This document shows, in pieces, positions 1-11,712 of a stretch of DNA of 64,000 nucleotides. Below the pieces are notes generated by a model. That model did not search any database, had not been told where the DNA came from, and worked only from the letters and a program-made list of their open reading frames with translations. This DNA is from Homalodisca vitripennis (lineage: Eukaryota; Arthropoda; Insecta; Hemiptera; Cicadellidae). The stretch lies in the NCBI RefSeq assembly GCF_021130785.1, contig NC_060208.1, forward strand, positions 50,532,501 through 50,596,500. Reading direction: 5' to 3'. A program made the translations under genes and the position numbers. Numbering within the stretch: position 1 is the first letter of the stretch; the number at the start of each line of letters is the position of its first letter.

Positions 1-1130
1 TGATCCAAAGCTACTTTCGACCATTTCAATTTACTTCACGTCTCGGTTAATTTCGGTGGTTTTATTTGCATTGCTGCCCTGTTCATGAAAATACAAATCC
101 ATAGATCTTAAAAGTCATCTTTGGCCAAAAATTGATTACTTGCATGAATTTAAATTTGCAATCTGATCTAACATTTTCTGGAGCCAGTAGTCTGTTGAGG
201 ACCTAATACATAAGTGTGTCACGTATCAACCTTCGAGAGTTGCATGGTTTAAAAATCTAATTCTTCTAGGGTCAAATCATTTTAACCCCAATGGGCCATT
301 GAAAATCTTTACTTTACCTGCTTTGGTCATAAGGTACGTGTATTTAAAATATTAGCGTTCTAAACCATTACAAAATGTTTAAAAATAAAACATAGTTTTT
401 CTAAGTATTGTAACCTCATTTACAATCCTATGGGTTGGTTTTCCTGAGAATACTTTTGTTTTACTATTTGGGTGATTACAATGGTTACGTTGTGAATTGT
501 TATCTTTACAGGACAGCAGGAAGTTGTAAAATAATTTTTGTAGAAGTTACAACCTCAGCGCATATAGGTTTTACAGGCTTGATCTGTATCAAAAATGGTT
601 TCTCTTTCAATTAAGAGCATGAGGAATATGTGTCATATTTCATCGTAGAAGAACATCGGGAAGTTTCAAACAAAATATATAGCAAAAACATAGTTCTTCT
701 AAGGTTCTAAATCATACTGCAACGCCTTTGAGTGGTTTGATCTTCATGAAAATGCCTTTTTCTATTTAACTGAAGAGGCAAGTGTGTGTTAACCTTTCTA
801 GGACAGTTGGAAGTTGAAAATCATCAATATAACTTGTAGGGATTGCAAACCCTTTTAACGCTATGAGTGGTCAATCTTCATTTAAAAACCCTATTTACCT
901 GTTGAGAGCATGAGACACGTGTGTGTCAAATTTACCTATCAAAATGTAAAAAAACAATATATAGTTCTTCCAGAGTTTGCAACTCCGCTTCAACCCATAA
1001 GTATGATTGATCTTTACGAAAATGTTAAAGTGTTTCTATTTAGGTCACGAGGCATACGAGTGTCTAATTTAAATCTCCTGTAATCGGGCAGGTGGTGAAT
1101 TTGTGATCAGTGTGTGAGGGTTTTACCTTA
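1..1130. repeat. Degenerate satellite-like tandem repeat
   Basis: The stretch repeats a diverged unit of roughly 130-155 bp. Landmarks recur in the same order: a tagttcttctaggg-like word (near 263, 393, 692, 832 and 963), then a word like aaccc..tatgagtgg, then gatcttcatgaaaatg, then gagcatgaggcatgtgtgtc. Spacings vary, so the array is old. The same words occur at 15590-16060, and both loci finish with a similar atcggg..gatgtg..agtgtgtgaggg tail. No reading frame of interest is present. It could be a satellite or the minisatellite core of a larger mobile element. Copies were matched by eye only. Confidence 0.5.
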
Positions 1131-1885
1131 TATATATGTAGATAAATAAATAAAATAAATAAATAAATAAGGCCTTTATTCTTGAGTGGATTTCAGTTTA
1201 CAATCTGTTTTACAAATCGACTCACGTCAAACTAATCATAACAGTACAATTCGTATTTTAAAACTGTGACACCCAAATATTGCGTGCTGGTAATTTACAT
1301 AGAAAATTCATACTTAAACAAGAATACATCATTAAGGTACCTATACAGTTTTAACTTCCTTTTTGAAAGTTTTAACAGACAAAGTCTTTATAACTGGTGG
1401 TAAGGCATTGTACTCCTGGGGTCCAAAGTACGAGAAGGACCTTTTTGTAGCCTCCAACCGCACACGCGGCAGTTGCAGCTTGTCGTCCTGTCGAGTGTGC
1501 CGTTCTCTTAGAGTCGCTCGCGCCACTAGTTTCCGTCTCAGGTAAGAGGGTTCACCAGTTACCAAAACCTTATGCACCAATGTCACAGTTTGGAGCCTAC
1601 AAATATCTTGAACAGAGTGTAAATTTGCTCTTTTGCGATAAGATGAGATGTGGTCAATTTTTTTTAGATTATAAACAAACCTCAGCGCACTGTTCTGTAT
1701 CCGTGCAAGGATGACATTTGCCTCTTGAGTTAAGCAGCTACCAAACACTGGAAGGGCGTAATATATTGATGGAAATACCAGAGAATTTACAATATGCAGC
1801 TTTGAAAGCATTGGAATTAACGCTCTGTATCTATTCAAAACTCTCAATTTACACATTGCACGTTGAGAGATACGAGTAAACTATT
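1131..1885 (-). mobile_element. 5'-truncated LINE (non-LTR retrotransposon), copy 1
   Basis: The minus strand carries the C-terminal part of a LINE reverse transcriptase, a 3' UTR with an AATAAA-like signal near 1175-1182, and a tetranucleotide (TTTA)n tail at about 1141-1170. The 5' side ends near 1885, where homology to copy 2 (23 kb) fades after the residues FTRISQRA. 5' truncation is typical of target-primed reverse transcription. I found no clear target-site duplication. Confidence 0.75.
1341..1856 (-). pseudogene. LINE reverse transcriptase, C-terminal fragment
   Basis: This 171-codon frame is the region downstream of the reverse-transcriptase catalytic core in CR1/Jockey-group LINEs. 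Recognisable pieces are VNSLVFPSIYYALPVFGS near residues 24-41, RIQNSALRFVYNLKKIDHIS near 52-71, and a terminal SYFGPQEYNALPP block near 142-154, which corresponds to the common LWNSLP-type motif. The catalytic YADD box is absent because the copy is 5'-truncated, so it cannot encode an active enzyme. In-frame homology extends upstream of the ATG to about 1885, so the ATG is not a real start. It aligns along its whole length with the fragment at 23.1-23.66 kb, a sister family. The frame is open to its natural stop, which suggests a moderately young copy. Confidence 0.8.
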
Positions 1886-4800
1886 TTGGAAAATGAGTTT
1901 AATTTTTTATTTTGTATTATGTTACATCGTAAAATAATGCATGGCTCGTAAAATTAATAGTTTACAATGAAGAAAAGAAATATGCACTCGTAAAAACGAC
2001 ACCAAATATAGAACCGTGTTGTTTATAACTAACTGTACTGACGGAACTGCTCATCATATTGAACTTGCCGTAAGCTAGCGAAACTTACTTAGTTATCATG
2101 GCCTGCCATAGTTGTTTGTTTGAACTTTACTACACACCTTTGTAAACTTTGTCAGCTGCAATATAAGAAGCGTAAGAAACAGATTAAAATCTGCATGACT
2201 TGTAAAGTTTAAACTATTATAATTATTAATTATTTAACTGCAATAACGTCAGGTTTGCTAGGGCATTAATTAACACCTTAACTCTCTTAATTAGATTCAC
2301 TAACTGTTTCGCTCTCTGACTTAAGGCTTGGACTCACTAATTGTTAGCTCCAGTCGAGAACCATTTATAATACTATTTCAGTCTAGGCTCAGATGATTGT
2401 TCAAAAATTTATCGCCCTAACTGGGTTTCGTACTGGAGTTCCCGGTATGATAACTGATACACTACCCACCAAAGTGTATAAAATAATAAATGACTAACCA
2501 CTCAGATACCCAGTACAGATGATAGTTAAATCTTTACGTTCGATTTCATGTTCATAGTTTGAGATAAAATGGACTCATGTCGGTTTATTTTGCGTTGCTT
2601 ATCCTTATTTGGATAAGAGATGATAGAATAATCCAGAAATAGTATATTTATACGAAACTAATTTTGTAAAAATGATGAGTTTGACTTCAAAATAGTTGGA
2701 ACTCTGAGGGTTTATTCCACCTGCCAGCCTGTAATTGAGATTCTATGTTTAATTCTTTCACTGCTGTAACACTAGTCATTCTATGTAGACTAGTATACGT
2801 ACTTCATCAAAATGAATAGAAGTAGAAACAAACAACGAACACAAGCAAAGTACATAAAATTCTTCTTTATTTAAGAAGCAAAGCCTCTCAACTAATAACT
2901 TTTACTGGAAAGATTAGAAGTAAAGATTGTGATGTGATCTACGGAATATTGATAATATTGCAAATTAAAACTTGCATGGATGTTTCAATCGATTATTGGA
3001 AAATAAGATGATTAACACAAACATAGCACGTTATACGACTACTTCTCAAAATCCGTGTACAGGAATCTTGAGTCTAACACACTTCAAAAAAAGCAATAAA
3101 CTCTGTTAATTAATCGGTATTATCTATTTACATTTTATAAACAATGTAAGAATACGTCAGATCATGTGTCGCATTGGAGGTTTCCCTGAAATAGTTATCT
3201 GTAAATGACATGAGCATTATTCCAAAGATATCCTGGTGGGATGTGTTCACCCCATTGTCAGAAAAGTTAAAGTAACTACAGCCAAAAAGTAATAAACGTA
3301 ACGATTTATCATCCTAGGAGAATTTATCGCTACCCCCGCTTCCCCATCGTACCCTAGTTTGAAGAAAATATTTTCCAGATGAGAGTCCCCAATCTTACCA
3401 ATATATAAATTAATTTTTAACCAAATTTAAAGCATATATCTTAACTAGATATCAATGTATTCCTTTAAGCAATTACTATGTACGAGTTTGCCTACGTACA
3501 AATGAATCTTCATACAATGATTAAAATCTACAACATTATTTTCTCAAGATATCTTGCGGAAGCCTTGCAGAAAGAGAGGAGAATAGACAGAAGAAGATTT
3601 GGTCTGTAAAATGAATGGTTGTAAAAGGTTCATAACCTCAATGTTATAGTTCAATCCATTCTTGAGGTTTCATGCGCAAAGTTACACTCGAGTAATGCTC
3701 AGCCAAATCACATAAAGTGACTGGCCTTATCATCATATATCGGCATTATCAGTTTCCTGGAAACATAAAAATGTATAGGAAAAGTAGGTGTTATCTATAT
3801 GGAAAAATTAATATATTTATTTTGTTAACCGAATTAAATCTCGTATGGGGTGGAGGATATCATTGAGATTCAGTCCAAAACTGACCATAAAGTGGAATGG
3901 ACCAGCTTGTCGCTGACAGAGGCTAACGATTACTGTCAGATGTAAGAGACAGTAGTGACCCATTAGTTGGGGATGCGTACGTGTCTTGGCCCGAAATGTG
4001 ATTCTTCTGTTAGAGCAATGGAAATATCGCCAACTACAGCGTGAATCCAGATCATTTCACTCATCCAAAATAATATACATTTTATTTTATTCATTATTTT
4101 ACAATGTACTTTGGTGTAAGCAACATATTAAATAACTTTTGTTATAACTAGCAGCTTTGCACGCAATTTTCAAAATCGAAGTCTGTAACATTCTTAGTAA
4201 TAATCATACCTTATTAATGGTGTCCTACAATATATTAAAATAAGAAATGTGCACATATCAGGTACAAAACTTTTGTAATGGATGATCATTTTGCACTGCT
4301 ATGACACTTAAGAACATTTAAACCAACTTTACTATAAAAAAGTCATAGTCATTTATTATCACCAGAAATATCAAAGACAATGACAGTTTAATTACAAATG
4401 ACCAATTTATAATCTAAGTTTGAATTCAAAACCCACTTATGTAATTATGTTCTTGGTCAGCGCAACAATTAAAAACAAAACTGTAAAACCGTAAATAAAT
4501 TAGCCCGAGTTTAAACGGCAAAACATTACTCATTTTGACCGCAGTAAGTTTTCCGTCATACGTAACTATACATATTATCTTCATTGGAACAAAAATACCT
4601 CTAACAATGGCACTTTAAAAATCTTAGATTCTGTCTATGGGTCCTGTTAGTAAATACAAAGGCCAAAGGAGAAAGCATTTTTATCAAAGTTGGTTATAGG
4701 TGATATTTAATTTCTTGATCTGGTTAACTATGGCACTGAAAATACATTAGACAGTAAGTGAATAGACGAAAATTGATAAATTGCACAAACAAAACCTGAT

Positions 4801-5928
4801 GCGGAACCAGTCAACTATTTTTACTTTTGACTCTTTCAACCATGGATACTGAAATAATATGTAATTGATATGTTCCTTCTGCCTGAAAAATACCACAGGG
4901 CTCCCCCCATTACATGATATCTTACATGCTTTCAAAATGAAAGCGCCCTTCGATTTTGAGAATTGCGTGTGATTCAGCGGGTAAATATGGTTTGATATAA
5001 AAAGCTATATGTAGCCTACACATTTCATACTTTTTCCATTCAAATCAAATAATCCGATGTAACTTTAACATTTAATTACACCCATTACATTAAAGAGCAT
5101 TGTTTGTGTATGGATATTTTGTTACCCCATTTTTTTATTTTCCTGGAAATTGATAATTTTGATAATACATATAAATGGTTTTGATCGTAGATTTCCATGT
5201 AATATAAATATATTCTAGTATTTGAGTACCCTATTTAAAATTATTTAATTAATAACCCCATCATAATTTTCTAACGTAATCATCCTGAAAACTACAGTGA
5301 ACCATATCCATTTGTCAGTAAACTAACCATTAAACCATTTAATTTACTACCTTAGATATGCTTTTAAGTTAAGATTAAATCCAGTATTGAAATTTGGAGT
5401 TTATTGAGACATTCTATTAATTCACTTAAATATAAGTAAATTTTCGTACAATAATAACTAGGTCCACAAGATGATTTCTGTAGCTTTTTTATACTACACT
5501 CATAATTTGCTATTATAAGCTGTATGCATTGGAAGTTCATTCATTAAAATTAGCTGTAGCTCTATGTAATCATTCAACCACAAGATTTCCCATTTATATT
5601 CAATTTAATGAAATTTAAGTTTAGCGAAACGAAAGCCAAATTGGAAAAGTTTTTACTGAGTTTTATACGAACGAAATAGCTGACATTTTCAGTCCTGTTT
5701 AATGAGAGAAAGTGTTTGACTTAGTTCAACTGCAATAGATTACTTGTAATTTTAATATCTGGATTGAATATTTATATTATATATTGTTTAAATATTTAAT
5801 TAAAGCTATATATGAATAATTGACTTTTGGAAAAACAATTTACGAATTATACTCTTAATCTCATGGGAAAAACCTTTTAACTATATCATTGTCTTGGGAA
5901 ATAAGATACAAATACTTAGATGATTATG
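1886..5928. other. AT-rich intergenic DNA, no recognised gene
   Basis: About 4 kb of AT-rich sequence with only short frames (the longest is about 62 codons at 4747-4935, minus) and no family motifs. A slightly GC-richer patch at 3840-4060 contains a 7-bp inverted repeat (CTGACAG / CTGTCAG) but no frame. 2422-2473 loosely resembles a decayed tRNA-like sequence. Confidence 0.5.
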
Positions 5929-6422
5929 AAATAAATAATAGTTTAAAAAACTAAAAAACTTGCTTTTATAGCTAACCAAACTAAAAAATAGAAAATAATT
6001 GTTAATTACAAAGAGTTTATATTATGGTAGTAGAAGGCAAAACAATCATTCATAGCCAATCACCTGAAAATAAAATTATAATAAAATGTTAGTTATTAAC
6101 AGAATAAATTAATTCAGAGTAAAAAGCGTGGGGTGCTTGATATATTAAAAATAATACAATCATTCTATCGGTAATTATCTTTGAGAGGAGACTTATGAAA
6201 TGTAGTAAAATGCACCCCACGCTTTTTACTCTGAGTTAATTTATTCTGTTAATAACTAAAATTTTATTATAATTTTATTTTGAGGTGATTGACTATGAAT
6301 TATTGTTTTACCTTCTACTACCATAATATAAACTCTTTGTAATTAGCAATTATTTTCTATTTTTTAGTTTGGTTAGCTATAAAAGCTAGTTTTTTTTAGT
6401 TTTTTAAACTATTATTTATTTT
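5929..6422. mobile_element. Giant inverted repeat (foldback/MITE-like hairpin)
   Basis: The left arm (5929-6136) is the reverse complement of the right arm (6212-6422) over about 210 bp with few mismatches, around a 75-bp loop (6137-6211). The arms meet the loop at GTGGGGTGC / GCACCCCAC and end outside at AAATAAATAATAG / CTATTATTTATTT. No protein is encoded. This fits a non-autonomous foldback or MITE-type element with long terminal inverted repeats; a transcript would form a long dsRNA. No convincing target-site duplication was seen because the flanks are low-complexity A/T. A palindromic duplication of host DNA is the alternative. Confidence 0.75.
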
Positions 6423-6502
6423 TTATTTTTTACATCGATGTATCAATTAGTTTCTTGTGGAAATATGGTGTTTCTTACGAATCATTCCGCAATTTCATCA
6501 TT

Positions 6503-6662
6503 TCATTTAAAGCTTTCACTATTGCATAGGGTATTTCCTGTTAACTTAGAGTAATCAAGTTCTTCAATCCGAATATCGTCTAAAGGTCTTACACGACTGT
6601 GCTACATAGGCTTGTCCAGCAGCAAACAATCGCGAGCCTAGATCAAGGATGTCGGGTTGGAC
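6503..6662 (-). pseudogene. PIF1/Helitron-type helicase C-terminal fragment
   Basis: Read on the minus strand, the sequence gives ILDLGSRLFAAGQAYVA followed, after a frameshift near 6587, by LDDIRIEELDYSKLTG and a stop at 6503-6505. The GQAYVA(LSR) block matches the conserved end of PIF1-family superfamily-1 helicases, where the GQ.YVALSR motif lies in the last helicase motif. Such domains occur in cellular PIF1 and, much more often in arthropod genomes, in the Rep-helicase of Helitron rolling-circle transposons. The canonical LSR has decayed to QSC. Only about 50 residues remain. The GC-richer DNA just upstream (6663-6960) may belong to the same element, but I could not read helicase motifs there. 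It lies 80 bp from the giant hairpin. Confidence 0.55.
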
Positions 6663-6960
6663 AGGTTTTTGCCCGCTTGGTGCGTTTCTGTCATCGGTGC
6701 CCCATTAAATGTTCTGTCCTATTAATAGCTACCAACGGGGTAATATCAACCTGCATCGCCTCAATATGACTCCTCGAGCTTCCAATTAAGATGTCTGCTC
6801 TGATCCTTGGAGACTCGGAGTTTCGCAGTTCTCATTAGATTAATTACTGTCGTAAAATTCAAAGGCTGGCATCTAAGCTACCAAGGAACTGTGGCTGTTT
6901 GAAACACCTTTGCCGGACTTGAGGGTTAGGTATGTGAAGTATTTGATAAACGTAATGTTG
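6663..6960. other. GC-richer patch upstream of helicase fragment
   Basis: This 300-bp block is clearly less AT-rich than its surroundings. It is probably part of the same decayed transposon as the helicase fragment. No intact frame or motif could be read on either strand. Confidence 0.3.
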
Positions 6961-7109
6961 GCTAGTATATATAATTTATCATTCTTACTGATCTGTATTA
7001 AACCTATTACTTATTTGAGATATACTATTATAAAATGTTACACTCTTAACTAAGTTGAATTTTTCGTATCATAAATCATTGTATATTTTATTATGTAATT
7101 GTTATATTC

Positions 7110-7111
<2 letters not shown>

Positions 7112-7171
<60 letters not shown>
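7112..7171. repeat. (TA)n microsatellite
   Basis: About 60 bp of uninterrupted AT dinucleotides directly abut the 3' end of the first SINE copy. It may have grown from the SINE tail or may mark the insertion site. Confidence 0.95.
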
Positions 7172-7175
<4 letters not shown>

Positions 7176-7290
7176 TAATTTCAATAAACATTGAATCGCA
7201 AAAAGTACTTGCTCCGCCGGGACTCGAACCCGGATCTCTTACTTGCCGGGTGAATGTGCTACCATTACACCACAGAGCCCTCACTTTTTC
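7171..7290 (-). mobile_element. tRNA-derived SINE, copy 1
   Basis: On the minus strand, 7279 to 7209 folds as a tRNA-like head. It has a 6-bp acceptor stem, a D arm with GTGT/GCAC and AATGGTA (box A-like), and a T arm CCGGG-TTCGAGT-CCCGG carrying a perfect box B (GGTTCGAGTCC). The D arm resembles tRNA-Gln, but the anticodon loop reads CCGGCAA, with C in place of the universal U33 and a mismatch in its stem. A unique tail follows, with a small hairpin (TTCAAT-GTTT-ATTGAA) ending in ATTAAATAT. Polymerase III internal promoter boxes plus a tail and a nearby duplicate make a SINE more likely than a working tRNA gene. Confidence 0.7.
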
Positions 7291-7328
7291 CTATTCAATT
7301 ATTTAAATAATATAAATGTCAATAGCCT

Positions 7329-7446
7329 TATTTAATTTCAATAAACATTGAATCGCAAAAAGTACTTGCTCCGCCGGGACTCGACCCGGATCTCTCACTT
7401 GCCGGGTGAATGTGCTACCATTACACCACAGAGCCCTCACTTTTTC
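7329..7446 (-). mobile_element. tRNA-derived SINE, copy 2 (tandem)
   Basis: Nearly identical to copy 1 and offset by 156 bp in the same orientation. The tRNA-like head runs 7435 to 7366. It has one base missing in the T loop (TCGA-CCC on the plus strand instead of TCGAACCC), which damages box B, and one substitution in the anticodon-arm region. The tail hairpin is conserved. The 40-bp spacer between the copies is AT-rich. The pair could be a tandem duplication or two insertions into the same site. Confidence 0.7.
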
Positions 7447-10400
7447 TTTGATATAAATCAAACATACACATACCGTACATAATAAAACTAATATTTATTA
7501 TAGTTCAGACTTGAATATACCCATATTTTGGTACTTTTATTATTTAATTTATTAGCTGTACGTCTTCGGTAATGTGTAAAATAACTAAACTGTATTTGTT
7601 CAATTTTATTTTATAGTAAATAAAATTGAAAATGCAAGAGAAATTTGGATTATTGTTGAAATGGAATTAGTTAAAAACACTAAAGGCTTTGTCTGATAAA
7701 AATACTATGTATGTTTCTGTAAAGCAAAAACTCAAATTTTTGTTATGTAATGTATACTAAACAAAGAAAATTGATGGATCGTGTACTTAGAGATCTGGTT
7801 GTCAAGGAAACCACTGGAAATGGCAGATACTGGATGACTACTATAATATTACTATATTAAGAGAGTCAAGCACATCCGAGAATACCAAGACGAATGGAGA
7901 CTTACTTGAACGCTGGGTTAGCGCAGATTGAACGGAGACTTGAACGCTGGGTTAGCGCAGATCGCGCGCTAGCTCTATCACAGAGGATCTATAAAAGAAT
8001 TTATTAATCCTGGCGGTCCTTATAAGGATAATGGAAAACTATGATCAAATTATTGCATTGTCATCGGTCCTTGATACGTATGCAAAGTTTCACGTTAATC
8101 AGACTTCTTGGTGAAAATTGGTTAAAAATTATGCTCAAAGATTCCGTTACATAGATACTACCGAAGCTAATAAAGCGTGTTAAAAATGAGAGGAACGGTA
8201 ACAGCAGCTCAAGTTGGTATGATTTTATTCACCCCACGTTTTCTGTAATACGGGGTCTATGAAGTCTATGAATAAATTTACTTTCTGAAAATGACTAATT
8301 GTTTAATACATTACGGTGATCTATAAACATTACAGTAATATTACAATTATGGCTGGCTCAGAATAATAAACATCTTTAGGAATCTACCATGTTAAGTATT
8401 GGAAGTCTTGTAAAAGTTTAAAAGGAGGATGAGTTTGTTTTGTGTATTTGACAAAATAGACAAAGTTGTGAAAGAAACAGAATTTTCCGGACATTTGCCA
8501 TCGTTTAGTTATACAAAAATCAGTAGCACTACGTTTCGAGATCTGCTATCTGAACTCTTCTTCTGGAGATCTAGTTTCCTTCAAAATCATTCCATCGTCA
8601 AAAACAAGCATCAAACAAAGAATAGATAAAGTTTATATCACAATCCTTAAGTAATGTAATTTATCAAATGGCAGCGCAATGTATATTTAACAAGTATTTT
8701 CACTATAAAGACCCGTCACCGCTATCTATCATATATTACATTGTAATGATTTAAAAACTGAAATTGTTTTTATACTCATTTTTTATTAACTGTGCACAAC
8801 AAAGGTGAAACAAAATTTGTAATTTTCTGTAGACGAATATGAAAATTATCGAAAACTAAACTTGAAAACTGTTTTATTTGGTATTATATATTGTTCTTTT
8901 ATTAATAATCAACAACCATGTTTTCACTTTATTGCTTTCATAACACTATATTTTAGTACTTGACAGTTAGAAATGAGATGTATACAATATATGTTGTCAA
9001 AATATCGTGTTTATATACATCCATACCCTTAAAAATATCAGAAAATTATTTTATTCTAAAAATATTTGTAGCTTGGTAAATATTGTTAAACATTTAAACA
9101 CGAGTTAAACCGCCATCTAACCTACACCTATATATTAAAATACACAAATTATTTGATACAGTCTTCCACATGATATGTGCAATTATACAAGCAATATAAT
9201 TTTAACTGTTCTTTTTGTATTTTTACGTCAAATTAAACTGATTTTAGAATATATACTAAACATTGAAAACAATTACTAGGTTTTATTCTGCCAACAACGT
9301 AACATGATATTCACGTAACATTTATACGTATAAAAATTATGTGATCTCATCCAAACATCCAATAAGAAATATTAAACTTATTAATTAAATTATTTTCAGT
9401 AAATTAATGAATAGCCTCAAGGTTTTATGCTCGTATTAAATGTACTAAACAATTGTGTAAGAATGATGATTGTGATCCAAAACAAAAGTATTGGATGATG
9501 TGTTTATATTACTAATTTTAGTATCGATAAAAAGTGATGTATAATATATTACATACAGTGGAAATAACATTAGGAACGTAAAGTAAACAAAGAGTGTCCA
9601 GCTTGATTGATTCAAAAGTAACACCACAGAGAAATGTAACATTAATCCGTGTAGTTTTATGTACCAGCGTTACTTGTCACAATAGTAGGCATAGTTTGTA
9701 AATGGTGTAATTTTTGCTGTGAGGTAATATTAGTATTAGTACGATAGCAGTATTTGTAACGGAACCAGAGTTTGCTATTTTTACCACAGACGTAAATAGC
9801 AGAAGGAAGATGATTTGAAGAATATTGCTTGATAAATCAAACTATTAGCATAAATAATTTAAACTAAGAAATCAGGATTTCTCCACTGATATGCGCCTAA
9901 AGCTTGTGTAGTATGGACAAGGAGCGGTGTAAAGTTGTATCAGCTCGTTCTGACATATTGTTTTAATTTCAGAGTGCAGTAAAATATTAAATTGACTATC
10001 CAATCCTTGAAGATTAATGCAATTGTATTATAACTTGTAAGTTGTATACATTGTACAGTTACGTGCAACATGTATGAGTCCATTCTGCAATAACTGGGCT
10101 TATAATAATCGTCGGTTATGATTACTTCACTGGCACAGTTAAATGTATTTCACTCATTGACGGGCGGGTACGAAAAATATTTTTTTCCAATAATTTATGT
10201 TTCTGGCCAACCCAATCTAAATCAATTTCAAACCCAAGCTTTTAATTTCAGCTCAAATCGACAGTATTTATTTCGTTCCACTTAAATGTTTATAGATCTT
10301 TCGGGATTTCTTCATGACACTACTAAATGAGCCAGAACTATCTCTATTCCACAATATTTCACTACTGAACTCGATATAAAAATTCTTCACGTCACCAAAC

Positions 10401-10904
10401 TGCATCTATACTCCACGTACTCTCGAATACGACTCTTAATTCTCTCTGTCTCTCCAGTTCCAAAGTCCCCTGTCCAACCAGCAGCCAATTGGCCATTGCT
10501 GATCGCAGTCAGTCGATCTAAGAGTATTTGTATAAATTTGTTTATCAAATAGAGTCGTAACTATATCAAAATATATAAATGATTACATCACACAGATTTT
10601 AAATACTGTAGTAAAATCGCAGTCAAGAATTTGGCTATTTATGTATAACCAGGACTAAACTAATTCTGTGAACTCATTAAGGTGCAGTATATGTATTTTA
10701 GCCATTTCATTATAAAAATAAACAGAGGCTTTAACATATTTAGTAATGGAAAAATAGAAGTTTGAAGTGAAGATGAGTTTGTGTGTTTGACTTGCTAATT
10801 AAGTTTACCTCATTATCCACAAGCTATACTACCCCTTTTCATTCATATTGATCTACGTATTTTCGCAAATATTTCCTTGTGAGCTAAAATTAACGGTATT
10901 TATT
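7447..10904. other. AT-rich intergenic DNA, no recognised gene
   Basis: Mostly featureless. Exceptions are the short tandem duplication at 7904-7962 and a GC-richer patch at 10430-10520 with no frame. Frames at 8429-8629 (plus) and 9445-9642 (minus) are under 70 codons and show no family features. Confidence 0.5.
7904..7962. repeat. 25-bp tandem duplication
   Basis: The word ACTTGAACGCTGGGTTAGCG, continuing CAGAT, occurs at 7904-7928 and again at 7938-7962 without a mismatch. It is preceded both times by GAA(T/C)GGAG. Its GC content is higher than the surroundings. This is a local duplication with a period of about 34 bp. Confidence 0.9.
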
Positions 10905-10924
10905 GAGTTAGCGTTCGTGAAGCA

Positions 10925-11100
10925 TATCTCTTGTGGGACTGGAACAATTTCATTTCTGTCTGTCGATCCGCACGATATCTTGAAAACCAACTGATCGTGT
11001 AGAATCGAAGTTCTCCTTGAATTTTCATTTATACGTTATCAAAACTTGATGGGAAGAATTTGATGATAAATAGTTGATTTATTCGACCTTTAGCTAATAT
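10925..11100 (+). repeat. Dispersed repeat family R1, copy a
   Basis: Contains the family opening CTGTCTGTCGATCCGCACG followed by ATATCTTGAAAACCAACTGA and a GAATCGAAGTTCTCC block. The same order of words occurs at 11.6, 16.55, 25.5 and 61.07 kb. Non-coding; boundaries are approximate. Confidence 0.5.
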
Positions 11101-11514
11101 ATTTACATTGCTCTTATGCGTAGCATAAAAGAAAGCGAAAACAATTCAGAATAAATAAATTTGTATACAAGCTGAGTACAACCATATATAGTTTTAAGAT
11201 GTGATACGTTCAAAAATATCGAACATTTATATATTAGAAGTATACAAAATTATAAAGTAGGCGTCAATTTTAAATTTTGATGACAAGATCTTATTTATAT
11301 AAGCACCACCTTGCTTTGTAGTAGCCTCCCTATCCATCGAAACTTTTATTATATAACCACGCCTATGAAACCTAAATCAATGAAAACTGCATAATCATGT
11401 GGCAAGTTGTCTCGATAAATGTCATTTGCAGACTTTAATCTTTAAATGTTGCATTAAACTTCATTTGTACAAAAATAATAATTTGCTCTATGATAGAACA
11501 TCCAACCATGGGTT
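11101..11514. other. AT-rich intergenic DNA
   Basis: No frame or motif recognised. It lies between two copies of repeat family R1, so it may be degenerate R1 material. Confidence 0.4.
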
Positions 11515-11712
11515 TTGTTTGGCTGGGAGTCATTGCAGCATATGTTAGTTAGTGAACATTTTTTGTCTGTATGGGAGATGTATAACTTTATGACGTATGT
11601 CTGTCTATCTGACCGCAGGCTTCTTGAGAATGAAGCTAAAGGCTTGGAATTTTGCATGCGACCTTACCGAGGCTTGTTACGCGACACGTGGTGTGACATA
11701 CTCCTACCTTGA
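11515..11712 (+). repeat. Dispersed repeat family R1, copy b
   Basis: This copy keeps the family order well: TGTCTGTCTATCTGACCGCAG, CTTCTTGAGAATGAAG, GGAATTTTGCATGCGACCT, GAGGCTTGTTACGCGACACG and TACTCCTACCTT. Short overlapping frames (11454-11827, both strands) are by-products of this sequence, not genes. It is one of the two best-preserved copies. Confidence 0.6.

Noticed and set aside
2422..2473. Degenerate tRNA or tRNA-SINE on the minus strand
   Set aside because: There is a box B-like ACGAAACCC and a GTAGTGTATCAGTTATC stretch, but no consistent acceptor, anticodon or T stem could be paired.
7209..7279. Functional tRNA gene
   Set aside because: The fold is good, but U33 is C, the anticodon stem has a mismatch, position 1-72 is unpaired, and a near-copy lies 156 bp away with a SINE-type tail.
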